NCBI GenBank assembly: GCA_031554215.1
Contig: JAVBKF010000103.1
Coordinates: 1-33,464, forward strand
DNA from: JAVBKE01 sp031554215
Lineage (GTDB): Bacteria > Bacillota > Bacilli > JARBTR01
Reading direction: 5' to 3'
Length of the DNA: 33,464 nucleotides
The position numbers and the translations under genes were made by a program. Below the pieces are notes generated by a model. It worked only from the letters and a program-made list of their open reading frames with translations. It searched no databases and was not told where the DNA came from. Below, piece after piece: positions 8,860 to 16,797 of this stretch (its first letter is position 1; every line of letters starts with the position of its first letter).

Positions 8860-9562
8860 TAGTGGTTGACCTCTTTGATTGATGCATGGTAGCGAATTGC
8901 TTAATCGCCTCTCTCATTGCAGGACCAGTTGGAGTGAAACCGCCCATCTCTAGTTTCGCAAAAACACTCGCTAAAGAATCTAGCCGTTCCGTCCAGTCTA
9001 GCACCATTTCAACATCCTTTCGTTTCCCTGGGAAGCTAAAAATTGAATAGAGATTATGTCCTGTTCTCGAATTCAGGCTAATCGACAAATCAAATAGCGC
9101 TTCCTTCACTGTTGGCAGTTTATGACTCATACTTGCACTCGTGTCAATTAACACAAGAATCTCCATCCGTGCCATTTCGCCAAGGTCTTCAACCACTTCC
9201 ATAACCTCACCACGCTTTTCAGGTGATAAATCTTCTATGGCTGTCGTTTTACCGAAAATCTGTTGCAGCTGCTTATTGACGACGCCTTGAATGGTCTGCG
9301 TCATTGCCTGACGCGTCACCATCTGCACTGTCTGCGATAACTTCTCAGCATAGACAATTTGCTCAATCCCGCCTCCTGCCCGCGAGATATTCTCTATTTC
9401 CTTCATTCCCTTGTCATCTATTTCATCCTGATCTAGTACACCGATGACATTGACAGTGATCCCCATGTCACATGCAATTGCTGCTACATGAGTAGGATCT
9501 TCACCTTTGTTTGAACATCCGTCTGTAATGAGTAAAATTTGCTTTATCGTTGGTGCTTGCAT
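8831..9562 (-). CDS. yabS: von Willebrand factor A domain protein, YabS-like
   Basis: The 243-residue protein has a VWA domain with an intact MIDAS metal site: Asp140-x-Ser142-x-Ser144 in LIDTSASMS, and Thr212 in GFTPTGPAM. The N-terminal part (residues 1-45, LLITDGCSNKGEDP ... VNVIGV) also resembles the back half of a VWA domain, as in the YabS family. The two segments are joined by a helical linker (about 55-130). AAGGGAGG precedes the ATG. It overlaps yabT, so VWA protein and kinase are very likely made together. Function is unknown in B. subtilis beyond being in the sporulation regulon (sigma-F/sigma-E class); adaptor or scaffold for the kinase is inference. Confidence 0.85.
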   Translation of the reverse strand: MQAPTIKQILLITDGCSNKGEDPTHVAAIACDMGITVNVIGVLDQDEIDDKGMKEIENISRAGGGIEQIVYAEKLSQTVQMVTRQAMTQTIQGVVNKQLQQIFGKTTAIEDLSPEKRGEVMEVVEDLGEMARMEILVLIDTSASMSHKLPTVKEALFDLSISLNSRTGHNLYSIFSFPGKRKDVEMVLDWTERLDSLASVFAKLEMGGFTPTGPAMREAIKQFATMHQSKRSTTNESFYEETI

Positions 9563-9708
9563 CTAAACGCCTCCCTTTAACCTGATGTTCCATTTTCGCC
9601 GACAGGTACAGGAATTATACGCGGATAGAAAAATACGAATTATCCATTTCCACTGCTTACAAGTTGCTTCAGCGAAACATTGTCAGTCTTTGTTACTATT
9701 TTGATGAT

Positions 9709-9754
9709 GAAAACAAAAGTCACCCCTGTATAACTGGCACAAATGACTCTTTTC
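9709..9754 (-). terminator. Probable terminator after zinc-ribbon gene
   Basis: On the minus strand an AAAAGAGTCA arm (9753-9744) can pair with TGACTTTT (9722-9715), with a two-base bulge, and is followed by GTTTTC. It sits between the zinc-ribbon membrane gene and yabS. The bulge and the 21-base loop make it a weaker call than the others. Confidence 0.45.
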
Positions 9755-9776
9755 AACAAATTACAACCACTTCTAC

Positions 9777-10448
9777 TTAAGTCCGATTAGCAATTGGCGT
9801 TACAATTGTTCCTAATGCATCCAGAATCACGACAATGCCAAGGAGGCGAAAATAGATTGCTGAATCAGTCCCATCCGCATAGACAGGGTACAGCAATAAC
9901 AAACCAACAAGTGCGATCAGTAGCAAAGTTGCTTTCCGAACCAATGCCACATGCAATGTTTTCGGTATTGTCAAAAGAATTAAGCAGGCATGAGCAAATG
10001 TAAATGAAGTGATTACCGCCGTCAGGAGCACACGCCAAGGCAAGTCAATTTCATACCCAAACACTTCCCAAATAAATAGGGTTGTAAAAACAAAACTTAG
10101 AAAGCTGACTATCATGCCAGTTGCCGAAATAGTTTTATGGCGGTTTTTATCATAAAGAATCGAACAACAAAGTCCAGCTAGCGTGTACAAACCAAAGGAA
10201 GCCGTAGTCATCAATATTTGTCCCTCAAGCTCACCAAAATCTCCAATGATGAAAACGATAATCCCCATCAGTGCACTAATACTAAAGGAGACAATCATTA
10301 ATCTTAAAAATAGTTTCTTGAACCCAGATTTGCCTAAATGCTCGTTTACTAGCGTTGATTGATGTTCATTCTGTTGCACTTTTTTCCCACATGCCGAACA
10401 GTATTGATCCTGCTCATGTAGTGAATGATCACAGTTCTCACAATTCAT
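9777..10448 (-). CDS. Zinc-ribbon multi-pass membrane protein of unknown function
   Basis: The N-terminus is a short zinc ribbon, CENC at residues 3-6 and CSAC at 17-20, of the kind found on many Bacillota membrane proteins. A soluble linker follows to about residue 42. The remainder has about six hydrophobic helices (roughly 46-68, 78-98, 107-128, 138-160, 168-188 and 196-217). The total is 223 residues. An AAGGGG lies 6 bp upstream of the ATG. It sits between spoIIE and yabS, which are neighbours in B. subtilis, so it belongs to accessory material inserted in the conserved block. A hairpin (ACCTCGT / ACGAGGT, 10514-10539) lies upstream in the possible leader. I recognise no named family for the membrane part. 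Confidence 0.75.
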   Translation of the reverse strand: MNCENCDHSLHEQDQYCSACGKKVQQNEHQSTLVNEHLGKSGFKKLFLRLMIVSFSISALMGIIVFIIGDFGELEGQILMTTASFGLYTLAGLCCSILYDKNRHKTISATGMIVSFLSFVFTTLFIWEVFGYEIDLPWRVLLTAVITSFTFAHACLILLTIPKTLHVALVRKATLLLIALVGLLLLYPVYADGTDSAIYFRLLGIVVILDALGTIVTPIANRT

Positions 10449-10646
10449 CGCGCACCCCTTATCAAAAATGAATAATTCCTATTCTAAATATAGTTTGGAC
10501 AACAGCAAAGAAGACCTCGTTGATTCCGATTCACGAGGTGTGACGCTCTGAACTGACTGCTGAACACGCCTTTGCTAAACACTATACAAGTCAGTAACAG
10601 CGGTACTAATGGACAATTTTCTATTGAATTAGCCTCCTCCCAGCGC

Positions 10647-10690
10647 AAAAAAAGCACGAATCAACCATCCACTTAGATTGGTTCGTGCTT
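10647..10690 (-). terminator. Rho-independent terminator after the lipoprotein gene
   Basis: A 9-bp perfect stem (10652-10660 with 10682-10690), extended inwards by wobble pairs, is followed on the minus strand by seven T. It begins about 37 bp after the stop of the lipoprotein gene. Confidence 0.85.
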
Positions 10691-10726
10691 ATCGGTTTAT
10701 TTGTCCCTTTGTACAGCACAACTAGA

Positions 10727-11239
10727 CTACTTGAATTTCATACCCTTAACAATCTTCTTCATGCCAGCTTCATCGACATTTTCTTCCAGAGCTGAACCTG
10801 CCATTACCATGTACACTGAACCTCCTGCTTCAAACAGACCGATTTCAAATAGCTCGCCTTCAGAAGTCGTTTGTGCAGTCTTCACTGGTACACCATCTAC
10901 ATCCATCTCTCCAATATCACTAACCGTATCACCACCTGCTATAAGGTTGGCTACGCTCGTAGTGAACACCTCATCTAATGGCATTTGGCCAGCCGCACCA
11001 ACACTAATAACTAGTAAGTACTCTTTTCCATCCTTACTAGTACCCATCAGTGTAGTTGTTTCATTCGTTTCTTCACTTTCAGCCAAAGACCTAGGAACAG
11101 TAAACTCTACAACCTCATCGCAACTTGTGAGTGACTTTGTTTCCACCTTTTTCTCTGACTCTTTCGCATCAGAATCTCTACAACTAACAAGACCTACTGC
11201 TTAAAACAAAATCATGACTAATCCTAAAAACTTTTTCAT
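10727..11239 (-). pseudogene. Lipoprotein gene interrupted by a stop codon in its signal peptide
   Basis: From ATG 11237-11239, preceded by GGGAGAAG, the frame reads MKKFLGLVMILF, then TAA (11201-11203, codon 13), then AVGLVSC, the rest of a lipoprotein signal peptide with the lipobox cysteine at codon 20. It continues without another stop to 10727. The stop therefore splits a typical hydrophobic signal sequence of a roughly 170-residue secreted lipoprotein. The mature part is acidic, about 150 residues, contains repeated beta-strand-like segments such as KEYLLVISVGAAG, and matches no family I recognise. The remaining open frame begins only at GTG 11146, without a signal peptide. The ribosome-binding site, lipobox and terminator are all intact, which suggests a recent nonsense change or a sequencing error. 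GATAATTATC (11261-11270) is a small palindrome in the promoter region. Confidence 0.8.
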
Positions 11240-11420
11240 TTCTTCTCCCCATCTCTTCTTGATAATTATCCGACAACCCTTTATTTATCTGGAATTTTCA
11301 ATCAAATTCCTCAAAAATGATATAAATTACAGCTACTAGTGCCAAAGAAAATATCGATAAATTATGACAAAATAGATTATTTTTTTATTTAAATTTATAA
11401 AATTAAGCCTAACACCAAAC

Positions 11421-11466
11421 AAAAAAACCCTAGCATTTCTACCCAATTTCAGTAGGAATACTAGGG
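11421..11466 (-). terminator. Rho-independent terminator after spoIIE
   Basis: On the minus strand CCCTAG...GTAG-type arms (11428-11442 with 11452-11466, two mismatches) form a stem of about 15 positions followed by seven T (plus-strand A-run 11421-11427). It lies about 60 bp downstream of spoIIE. The surrounding 11240-11528 is AT-rich and shows no gene. Confidence 0.85.
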
Positions 11467-11528
11467 GCTCAAACAGGTAGTACTGGCGAAAAATGAACAA
11501 GACGCCGAGAAATAAGAAAAACAAATTA

Positions 11529-14021
11529 TTAGGCAAACTGTCTTTTCTTACTTGCGCTTTTACTTTCCGCCTTAATATTCGACCACTTAGGCACATTGGC
11601 TTTGATTAAAGCAACAACAACAGTCATATCATCTGCGATCTCTCCTGAGCTTGTCCGTACCACTTCTTCTAAGATGAGGTCAGCCACACTTTGTGGATCA
11701 AATGTTTTCAAATCACGGATTTTCCGGTGCATCCACACCTCATAATTCTCAACAAATTTAGGTCCTTCAAATATCCCATCACTCATCATAATCAGCAAAT
11801 CACCTTCAAGTAGTTGCTCTTGAATCACATCTACATCAAATTCTTTCACAATTCCGATTGGCAAGTTGTTGCCTTGAATCTTTCGCACATGGTTTTCACG
11901 ACGAATGAAACTCGGCGTCGAACCAATTTTCAAGAATTTTGTTCGGCCATCCTGCAGATCAATCATCGCAAGGTCAAGCGTTGAGAAAACTTCATCAGTT
12001 GTTCTGAGCGAGAGAATCGAATTAATCGAGCGAATAGCCACTTTCTCCTCAATCCCGGAAGCAAGAATTTTTTGTAAAAGTTGCAGCGTCTCCGTACTCT
12101 CCGCATGTGCTCTTGCACCATTTCCCATCCCGTCGCTGATAGCAATCGCATGCTTGCCCTTTCCAATATCAATCATTGTATAACTATCACCCGATATCAG
12201 CCCGCCGCCCTTAGCTGCATGAGCAACACCAGCTTCAACACGAAACTTCTTTGCTGAACGGAAGACAAGACGGGTACTGCCGTATGTTTGCTCCCCAGTT
12301 TCCCCAGTTTGCAATTGAACATATTCACCCAGAATCTCCGATAGCATTGGCGCAATTAATTTCTCACCGATTGGTAAGCTTTCCGGATCAGAAATCGCCA
12401 TTTCAATATCAATACTTCTTTCTTCAAGCGAGAAAATATCAATTTGCTCAATATCAATCCCAAAACTATTCAACATCGCAAAAATCTGATCCTCTTGCGC
12501 CTGCAAATTATTACGGTCTTTCTGAATCTCGATCGCAAAATCCTCCATTACCTTTGAAACACCTTGCAATTGCTCAGCAACCAGCTTTCTACTTTCTTGC
12601 ACCTGTTTCTTCAACTTCTGATTTGCCACATAGGTCGTAAGCTCCTGGTTCATTGACTCAGTTACGCGGTCAAACTTAACACAAAACCGCTTCCAGTCAG
12701 TCTTTGTCTGAGATGGAATCTGCGTTGGATCTTCCTGCAAATCAGCCATGAGCCCTTTCATTTTTGAGTAGGTCTCATCGAAATTTTTTCCCCAACATTG
12801 AGTCTTCTTAAAGCAACTTTGGCATGATTTCTCTGTGACTTTGCTAAAGAATAAATCTATTTCCTGTGAAGTCACTGCCTCTTTTGGCGGTGTTGTAATA
12901 TTTGAAAAGCTATGTGACAACGCTTGAAATACATCCGAGAATTGATTGACACGATTCGCTGTAACATCACGTACTTTTCGCACATACTTTTGTTGCTCAA
13001 CATTGTACTCCTCCGTCCCCGGAATCGCCCTTGCCAGCATCTGCATAAATACTTGTGGTGTTAGAAAAAATAGCATAGTCGCGACACTTGTCTCATATAA
13101 ACTAATGAGCAAGTTTTGTTTCCCATCTGCGTAAAGTCCAACCAATATCGTTGCGATAACCAAACCGAGACTGACACCTAATCGTTTACCGTCCTTCAAC
13201 AAACCACCAAGTAGACCCGCAAAAGCAAGCAAACTGATTTGGTACAAGCTGGATAAATTAGACAAACTAAAAACAAGTCCGGTCACAACACCGACCGTCG
13301 TTCCAATTGAAGCACCACACATCGCTGCAAAAATAAGGACTAAATAACGACTCAGTACATTACCAAATGAGATGTCAAGAAATTGCCAGCCAACTGTACC
13401 CGTCAGAATCGAAGACACCAAAATGGCTAAACTAATCACTTCCTCCGTTTTGAGATGTGTCGCTCTCCTTTTAAATGAAAAAAGAGGAATACACTGAATA
13501 AACATGAGTGTGAGTACTAGTGCCAATGAGGCCTCTATGGTTACCACGAGGAAGTCAGAGATATCCGCGCTAGATGAGAACATATACCGCTCAATGATTC
13601 GCACCGTAAAGTGAGTAGCAAAAACGTATCCACCTACTAGCTTTGCCCTCCTCTGATCACCTACAGCACTATAAATCCGGTTAAGCAATACAAAAATAGT
13701 TGCTGCTACAAATATAAACGCTACCTCTCGCCAGCCCACAGTGGCAGCACCAAGCATCAGTCCTATTAATACATGTGGCGCTCTCGTTCTCCGCACCAGT
13801 AGTACCGCTGCGAAGTACGCCAATGCAAATGGCATAAATTTCGATAGAATTTCGGCTCGTCCTAGTAGAAAACCTATACCAACAAGTAAATATCCTTGCA
13901 CAACAAGATAATCTGTAATATTCTTCACTTGTTTATCAACGAAGGAAAGGTATTTTGCTTTTAACTGCATCATCACTCCTTCAGGCACTGCCTCACCATA
14001 TGAACGCTCAAATCCCAACAT
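11529..14021 (-). CDS. spoIIE: Stage II sporulation protein E (SpoIIE), PP2C-type phosphatase
   Basis: SpoIIE dephosphorylates the anti-anti-sigma factor SpoIIAA to release sigma-F in the forespore, and it interacts with FtsZ at the polar septum. At 830 residues it has the normal length. The N-terminal third (about residues 42-330) is a bundle of about ten membrane helices. The central region carries a cysteine cluster (SCQSCFKKTQCW, near 390-402) and coiled-coil helices. The C-terminal PP2C domain shows GDSYTMIDIG, the metal-binding ISDGMGNG (Asp630-Gly631), SDGIFEG (Asp748) and DDMTV (797-801). AAGGGGG lies 7 bp before the ATG. It is the strongest single marker that the host forms endospores. 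In B. subtilis it is transcribed by sigma-A with Spo0A~P; two TGACGAA (0A-box core) sequences lie upstream, but inside a repeat (see the 118-bp repeat entry). Confidence 0.97.
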   Translation of the reverse strand: MLGFERSYGEAVPEGVMMQLKAKYLSFVDKQVKNITDYLVVQGYLLVGIGFLLGRAEILSKFMPFALAYFAAVLLVRRTRAPHVLIGLMLGAATVGWREVAFIFVAATIFVLLNRIYSAVGDQRRAKLVGGYVFATHFTVRIIERYMFSSSADISDFLVVTIEASLALVLTLMFIQCIPLFSFKRRATHLKTEEVISLAILVSSILTGTVGWQFLDISFGNVLSRYLVLIFAAMCGASIGTTVGVVTGLVFSLSNLSSLYQISLLAFAGLLGGLLKDGKRLGVSLGLVIATILVGLYADGKQNLLISLYETSVATMLFFLTPQVFMQMLARAIPGTEEYNVEQQKYVRKVRDVTANRVNQFSDVFQALSHSFSNITTPPKEAVTSQEIDLFFSKVTEKSCQSCFKKTQCWGKNFDETYSKMKGLMADLQEDPTQIPSQTKTDWKRFCVKFDRVTESMNQELTTYVANQKLKKQVQESRKLVAEQLQGVSKVMEDFAIEIQKDRNNLQAQEDQIFAMLNSFGIDIEQIDIFSLEERSIDIEMAISDPESLPIGEKLIAPMLSEILGEYVQLQTGETGEQTYGSTRLVFRSAKKFRVEAGVAHAAKGGGLISGDSYTMIDIGKGKHAIAISDGMGNGARAHAESTETLQLLQKILASGIEEKVAIRSINSILSLRTTDEVFSTLDLAMIDLQDGRTKFLKIGSTPSFIRRENHVRKIQGNNLPIGIVKEFDVDVIQEQLLEGDLLIMMSDGIFEGPKFVENYEVWMHRKIRDLKTFDPQSVADLILEEVVRTSSGEIADDMTVVVALIKANVPKWSNIKAESKSASKKRQFA

Positions 14022-14090
14022 AGTGATTCCCCCTTACCATAACCAACTATCTCTTGATGATTGAATTGCTTTGAATAGGCTTTCGTGGCC

Positions 14091-14326
14091 GGGCGTCCGC
14101 AAGCAGAAACTACGCTTTTTCGTAGACCCACTCGGTAGGACTTCGTCACATTCGTTCTTCTACGAGACGCTTCGTTTCTCAGCGCTTGCTAAATCACCTT
14201 TTATTATCGGGCGTCCGCAAGCAGAAACTACGCTTTTTCGTAAAACAACTCGGTGTGACTTCGTCACATTCGTTGTTCTACGAGACGCTTCGTTTCTAAG
14301 CGCTTGCTAAATCACCTTTTATTATA
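14091..14326. repeat. Tandem 118-bp repeat with internal stem-loops upstream of spoIIE
   Basis: Two head-to-tail copies (14091-14208 and 14209-14326) differ at about 8 positions. Each starts GGGCGTCCGCAAGC and ends with the run CACCTTTTATTAT. Within a copy the 5' arm GCAAGCAGAAAC can pair with GTTTCT...GCTTGC near the 3' end, so the unit can fold into one long stem with inner hairpins. In copy 2 the inner part also forms AACAAC/GTTGTT around TGTGAC-TTC-GTCACA. Copy 1 instead pairs TCGTAGA with TCTACGA. No coding capacity is convincing. The repeat lies between divergent spoIIE and the small membrane gene; the rest of 14022-14495 shows no gene. Confidence 0.85.
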
Positions 14327-14495
14327 ATTTGGTAAGTTCATGAAATTTGTCATAATATTGCATGCATTCAATCACTATTTTTGGCGAAAAATGAATGTTA
14401 GGAGTGAATCTCAAGGAAGGTTGCACCTGTTTTCTTGGTAGCTGCTTTCCCATTCTGATAAATGCAAACAAATACTTGATTAAGGAGGCGAAAGT

Positions 14496-14882
14496 ATGTA
14501 TATTGATTTTACTGAATCTGCAAAAGATATTTTAGCGGGGCTAGGTATTGGATTCTTGATACTTGCCGCCGCATTTGCACTATTTATGTTGTTCGCAATG
14601 TGGAAAATCAACAAAAAGGCTGGGCAACCTGGCTGGGCAGCACTTATTCCGATCTACAATATCTATATCGAATTGAAAATTGCGCGAATGGAATGGTGGT
14701 ATTTAATCATCTTAATTATTCCAATAGCAGGGTTTGTTGTCTACGTCATGCTGTGCATTAATCTTGCTAAGGCTTTTGGTAAAGGAACTGGCTTCTCATT
14801 TGGTCTTTTCTTTCTACCGTTTATTTTCTTTCCAATCTTAGCTTTTGGCGATGCTAAGTATGCTTATGGACCACATTATTAA
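14496..14882 (+). CDS. Small membrane protein, DUF5684-like
   Basis: This is a 128-residue integral membrane protein with about three helices (roughly 14-37, 67-87 and 100-120). The sequence KAGQPGWAALIPIYNIYI (41-58) is the hallmark of the DUF5684 family (small proteins often annotated as signal-peptidase-I-like without catalytic residues). AAGGAGG lies 7 bp before the ATG. It is the only plus-strand gene inside the yabP-ftsH block and is transcribed away from spoIIE, so it was probably inserted there. Its function is not known. A possible promoter (TTGGTA, 18 bp, TAATAT) lies about 130 bp upstream, at about 14330-14360, but I hold that weakly. Confidence 0.78.
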   Translation: MYIDFTESAKDILAGLGIGFLILAAAFALFMLFAMWKINKKAGQPGWAALIPIYNIYIELKIARMEWWYLIILIIPIAGFVVYVMLCINLAKAFGKGTGFSFGLFFLPFIFFPILAFGDAKYAYGPHY

Positions 14883-14973
14883 GATTCTCTATCGAAGCTA
14901 ATCACATACAGGCACTTAGACCTGACATGATACCAGTTACGCTTAATTGAGAGTGCTCTATTCAGACAAACGA

Positions 14974-15039
14974 AAAAGTCATAAAAGTAGCCGGGGAAGG
15001 TGGCAAGCACAATTCCCTTAGGCTATTGTTATGACTTTT
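14974..15039. repeat. Long nested hairpin, terminator-like
   Basis: The 11-bp arms 14974-14984 and 15029-15039 (AAAAGTCATAA and its complement) are perfect. Inside, AGTAGCC pairs with GGCTATT (one wobble), GGGGAA with TTCCC(T), and GTG with CAC around GCAAG. Nearly the whole 66 bases can therefore fold into one interrupted stem. It lies about 90 bp after the small membrane gene and may be its terminator, although the following T-run is poor. The interior conservation pattern looks more like a mobile hairpin element or a structured RNA. Nothing else is evident in 14883-15201 except the yabR terminator. Confidence 0.6.
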
Positions 15040-15131
15040 CTTATCAGCAGATCTCGGCTCTAACGTGCGGAAGGATCAACTAATTTCTATTAAATAACCT
15101 TCTTGAACATATTCTAAAAAGGCTACACCAA

Positions 15132-15164
15132 AATCAAAATGACCCAAATTGGATCACTTTGATT
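15132..15164 (-). terminator. Probable terminator after yabR
   Basis: Arms AATCAAA / TTTGATT (15132-15138, 15158-15164) plus inner TGA/TCA and CC/GG form an almost complete stem with two mismatches, downstream of yabR on its strand and followed by TTGG. The T-run is short. Confidence 0.55.
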
Positions 15165-15201
15165 AGGTTCAGCCATTGGATTAATCTCTCTGTGCAAAAA
15201 A

Positions 15202-15636
15202 TTACCCTCTTCTGCCGCCACGACCACCGCGTTTAGTTTCGGTACTCCGTTTTAGAGATGTTAGTCGATCTTCACTATCCTTTAAAAAACGACTCATTTT
15301 CTGATCAAAAGATTCGGGTTGCTGTTGCTGCTGTTGCTTTGCATTAAAGCTTGGCTTTGAATTGTTAGGACGTGAATTAGAACGATATGGTCGCTCAGTA
15401 GTCTCCACTGCCTTCCGAATTGAAAGTCCAATTTTCCCAGTCGGATCAACATTCAGAACTTTCACAAGAACTTGTTCCCCAACCTTCAAATGCTCGTTGA
15501 TGTCGCTCACATAGTTTTCTGCAATCTCACTGATATGAACGAGACCTGTCATACCCTCAGGTAGGTCAATAAATGCCCCAAACTTTGTAATGCCGGATAC
15601 CTTACCCTGTACCTTACTACCAACTTCAATTGCCAT
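15202..15636 (-). CDS. yabR: S1-domain RNA-binding protein, YabR-like
   Basis: This 144-residue protein has one S1 (OB-fold) domain at residues 3-75: IEVGSKVQGKVSGITKFGAF, GMTGLVHISEIAENYV and KIGLSIRK are classic S1 elements. A basic, glutamine-rich tail follows (a run of six Q, then KRGGRGGRRG at the very end), likely adding nonspecific RNA contacts. I chose ATG 15636 because B. subtilis YabR starts at the same point (M-x-IEVGSK). GGAGG lies 12 bases upstream, and a TTG at 15645 would sit only 3 bases from it. The gene lies between divIC and spoIIE as in B. subtilis. The exact function is unsettled; association with ribosomes or RNA is inferred from the domain. Confidence 0.9.
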   Translation of the reverse strand: MAIEVGSKVQGKVSGITKFGAFIDLPEGMTGLVHISEIAENYVSDINEHLKVGEQVLVKVLNVDPTGKIGLSIRKAVETTERPYRSNSRPNNSKPSFNAKQQQQQQPESFDQKMSRFLKDSEDRLTSLKRSTETKRGGRGGRRG

Positions 15637-15723
15637 AAAAACCAATGTCCTCCGTTAATCAAAAATGAGTATTTATTTTTAAATAGATATACATCTATAT
15701 AAATCCAATACGTTATTTCTGCG

Positions 15724-16140
15724 TCAGTCACTAACTGACTTATTTTTTTCTTCTATTTCTGCACCTGCTGCCGCTTCATCTGGGATTGTGAAAATGGTTT
15801 CCCCGGGCTTTGACAGGTAGTACTCTTCGCGCGCCAATTTGCCAATATATTCTTCACTATTTAAGTTAACAATTTCTTGATTTAATTCAGTTTCTTGCTC
15901 TTTAAGCGCTTCGTAATCCGCTTCAAGTTGTTGACGTTGTGCTACTTTCTCATTGTAGGCTTTTTCTTTGGAGACTTTCAAATAGATAACACTAGATAAG
16001 GAAACCAAAAATAAAACCATGATGACAACTAGTCGACGGCTTAATGCTTTTCGCTTCTTCTCTCTTTTCATTCTCTTTTCATCTTCGAGACTGACGAAAT
16101 CCGATTTCATCGTAGTCAACTTCGCTTGATTTTTCCTCAT
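15724..16140 (-). CDS. divIC: Septum formation protein DivIC (FtsB/DivIC family)
   Basis: DivIC works with DivIB and FtsL in the division complex at the septum, outside the membrane. The 138-residue protein has the family layout: a basic cytoplasmic tail (EKRMKREKKRKALSRR, about 21-36), one membrane helix (about 37-55), then a coiled coil (about 57-97, heptads with LEADYEALKEQETELNQEI), and a conserved AREEYYLSKPGE segment near 104-115 that is diagnostic of FtsB/DivIC. TAGGAG precedes the ATG by 6 bases. It follows yabQ after 9 bp and is followed by yabR, as in B. subtilis. Confidence 0.93.
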   Translation of the reverse strand: MRKNQAKLTTMKSDFVSLEDEKRMKREKKRKALSRRLVVIMVLFLVSLSSVIYLKVSKEKAYNEKVAQRQQLEADYEALKEQETELNQEIVNLNSEEYIGKLAREEYYLSKPGETIFTIPDEAAAGAEIEEKNKSVSD

Positions 16141-16149
16141 AAAATGCTC

Positions 16150-16797
16150 CTACTTTGCCTTCAATCGCTTTATGAATCTGTATGCTTTATGAAAATAAAA
16201 CGTACATTTCCCCCATGTTCTAATCAAAACTGCTTCAATATTCCAGGTTAGTCTCCTTGGCAATAGGCCCCAGGCTACACTAAGAATCCAGACGATTGGT
16301 TTTATAGGGATACTTACTATAAATAATACAGCCTTTAGTATACCTTTGGCAATAGTAAAGATTGATTTTAATAAGAAAAAAAGCAATGTCCCAAAAGCAA
16401 GAATGATTTGTAGACAAAATAGGATCAACGAACGTACTGGGCGAACTAGAAACAACAAAAATAGTTTCTTTGTCAATTTGGCTAGCCGAATGAACAAACC
16501 GATGCCTATTTCAAGACATTTCAAGTAAAGATGTTTAAATAGTGACTGGTAGGCCGCAAACCCACAAGCAAGAGCTAGCAGCAAATAAAATCGCACCTCA
16601 CCATCGTTCACTTGGAACAACACCCAAAATAGGACAACGGCTTCTATACACCAAAATAGCATATCGTTGATAAAGACAAGCACCTTCCCACGTGTTGCCC
16701 TATGTAAAAAACGATTATAGGTATCAAAGCTAGCTGCGAAAGAAAATCCCATTCCTATCATTGAAAGTAGCGTCAGAAACTGTGTAGATAACGTCAT
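16150..16797 (-). CDS. yabQ: Spore cortex biosynthesis membrane protein YabQ
   Basis: YabQ is a sporulation membrane protein needed for cortex formation in B. subtilis. This one has 215 residues. It shows the family's N-terminal helices (about 5-25, 38-60 and 68-85) with the diagnostic GMGFSFAASFDTYNRFLH near 16-33 and FINDMLFWCIEAVVLFWVLF, then further hydrophobic helices (about 108-135 and 150-175) and a basic C-terminus. Its ATG overlaps the yabP stop by 4 bp (ATGA), so translation is coupled. It is longer at the C-terminus than many homologues. Expression from the mother cell (sigma-E) is known for B. subtilis; I see no clear sigma-E promoter here. Confidence 0.92.
   Translation of the reverse strand: MTLSTQFLTLLSMIGMGFSFAASFDTYNRFLHRATRGKVLVFINDMLFWCIEAVVLFWVLFQVNDGEVRFYLLLALACGFAAYQSLFKHLYLKCLEIGIGLFIRLAKLTKKLFLLFLVRPVRSLILFCLQIILAFGTLLFFLLKSIFTIAKGILKAVLFIVSIPIKPIVWILSVAWGLLPRRLTWNIEAVLIRTWGKCTFYFHKAYRFIKRLKAK

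Noticed and set aside
10701..11204. 167-codon plus-strand frame opposite the lipoprotein gene
   Set aside because: Antisense shadow: the minus strand has the ribosome-binding site, lipobox and terminator.
11336..11596. 86-codon minus-strand frame overlapping the 3' end of spoIIE
   Set aside because: It runs through the spoIIE terminator and has a biased AT-rich composition; a shadow frame.
11485..14394. A 13-base word TGGCGAAAAATGA present near 11485 and 14382
   Set aside because: Single short match with no extended similarity or dyad; no support as a regulatory site.
14022..15201. Search for tRNA genes between yabR and spoIIE, and elsewhere in the window
   Set aside because: No cloverleaf with a GTTCRA T-loop was found on either strand by eye.
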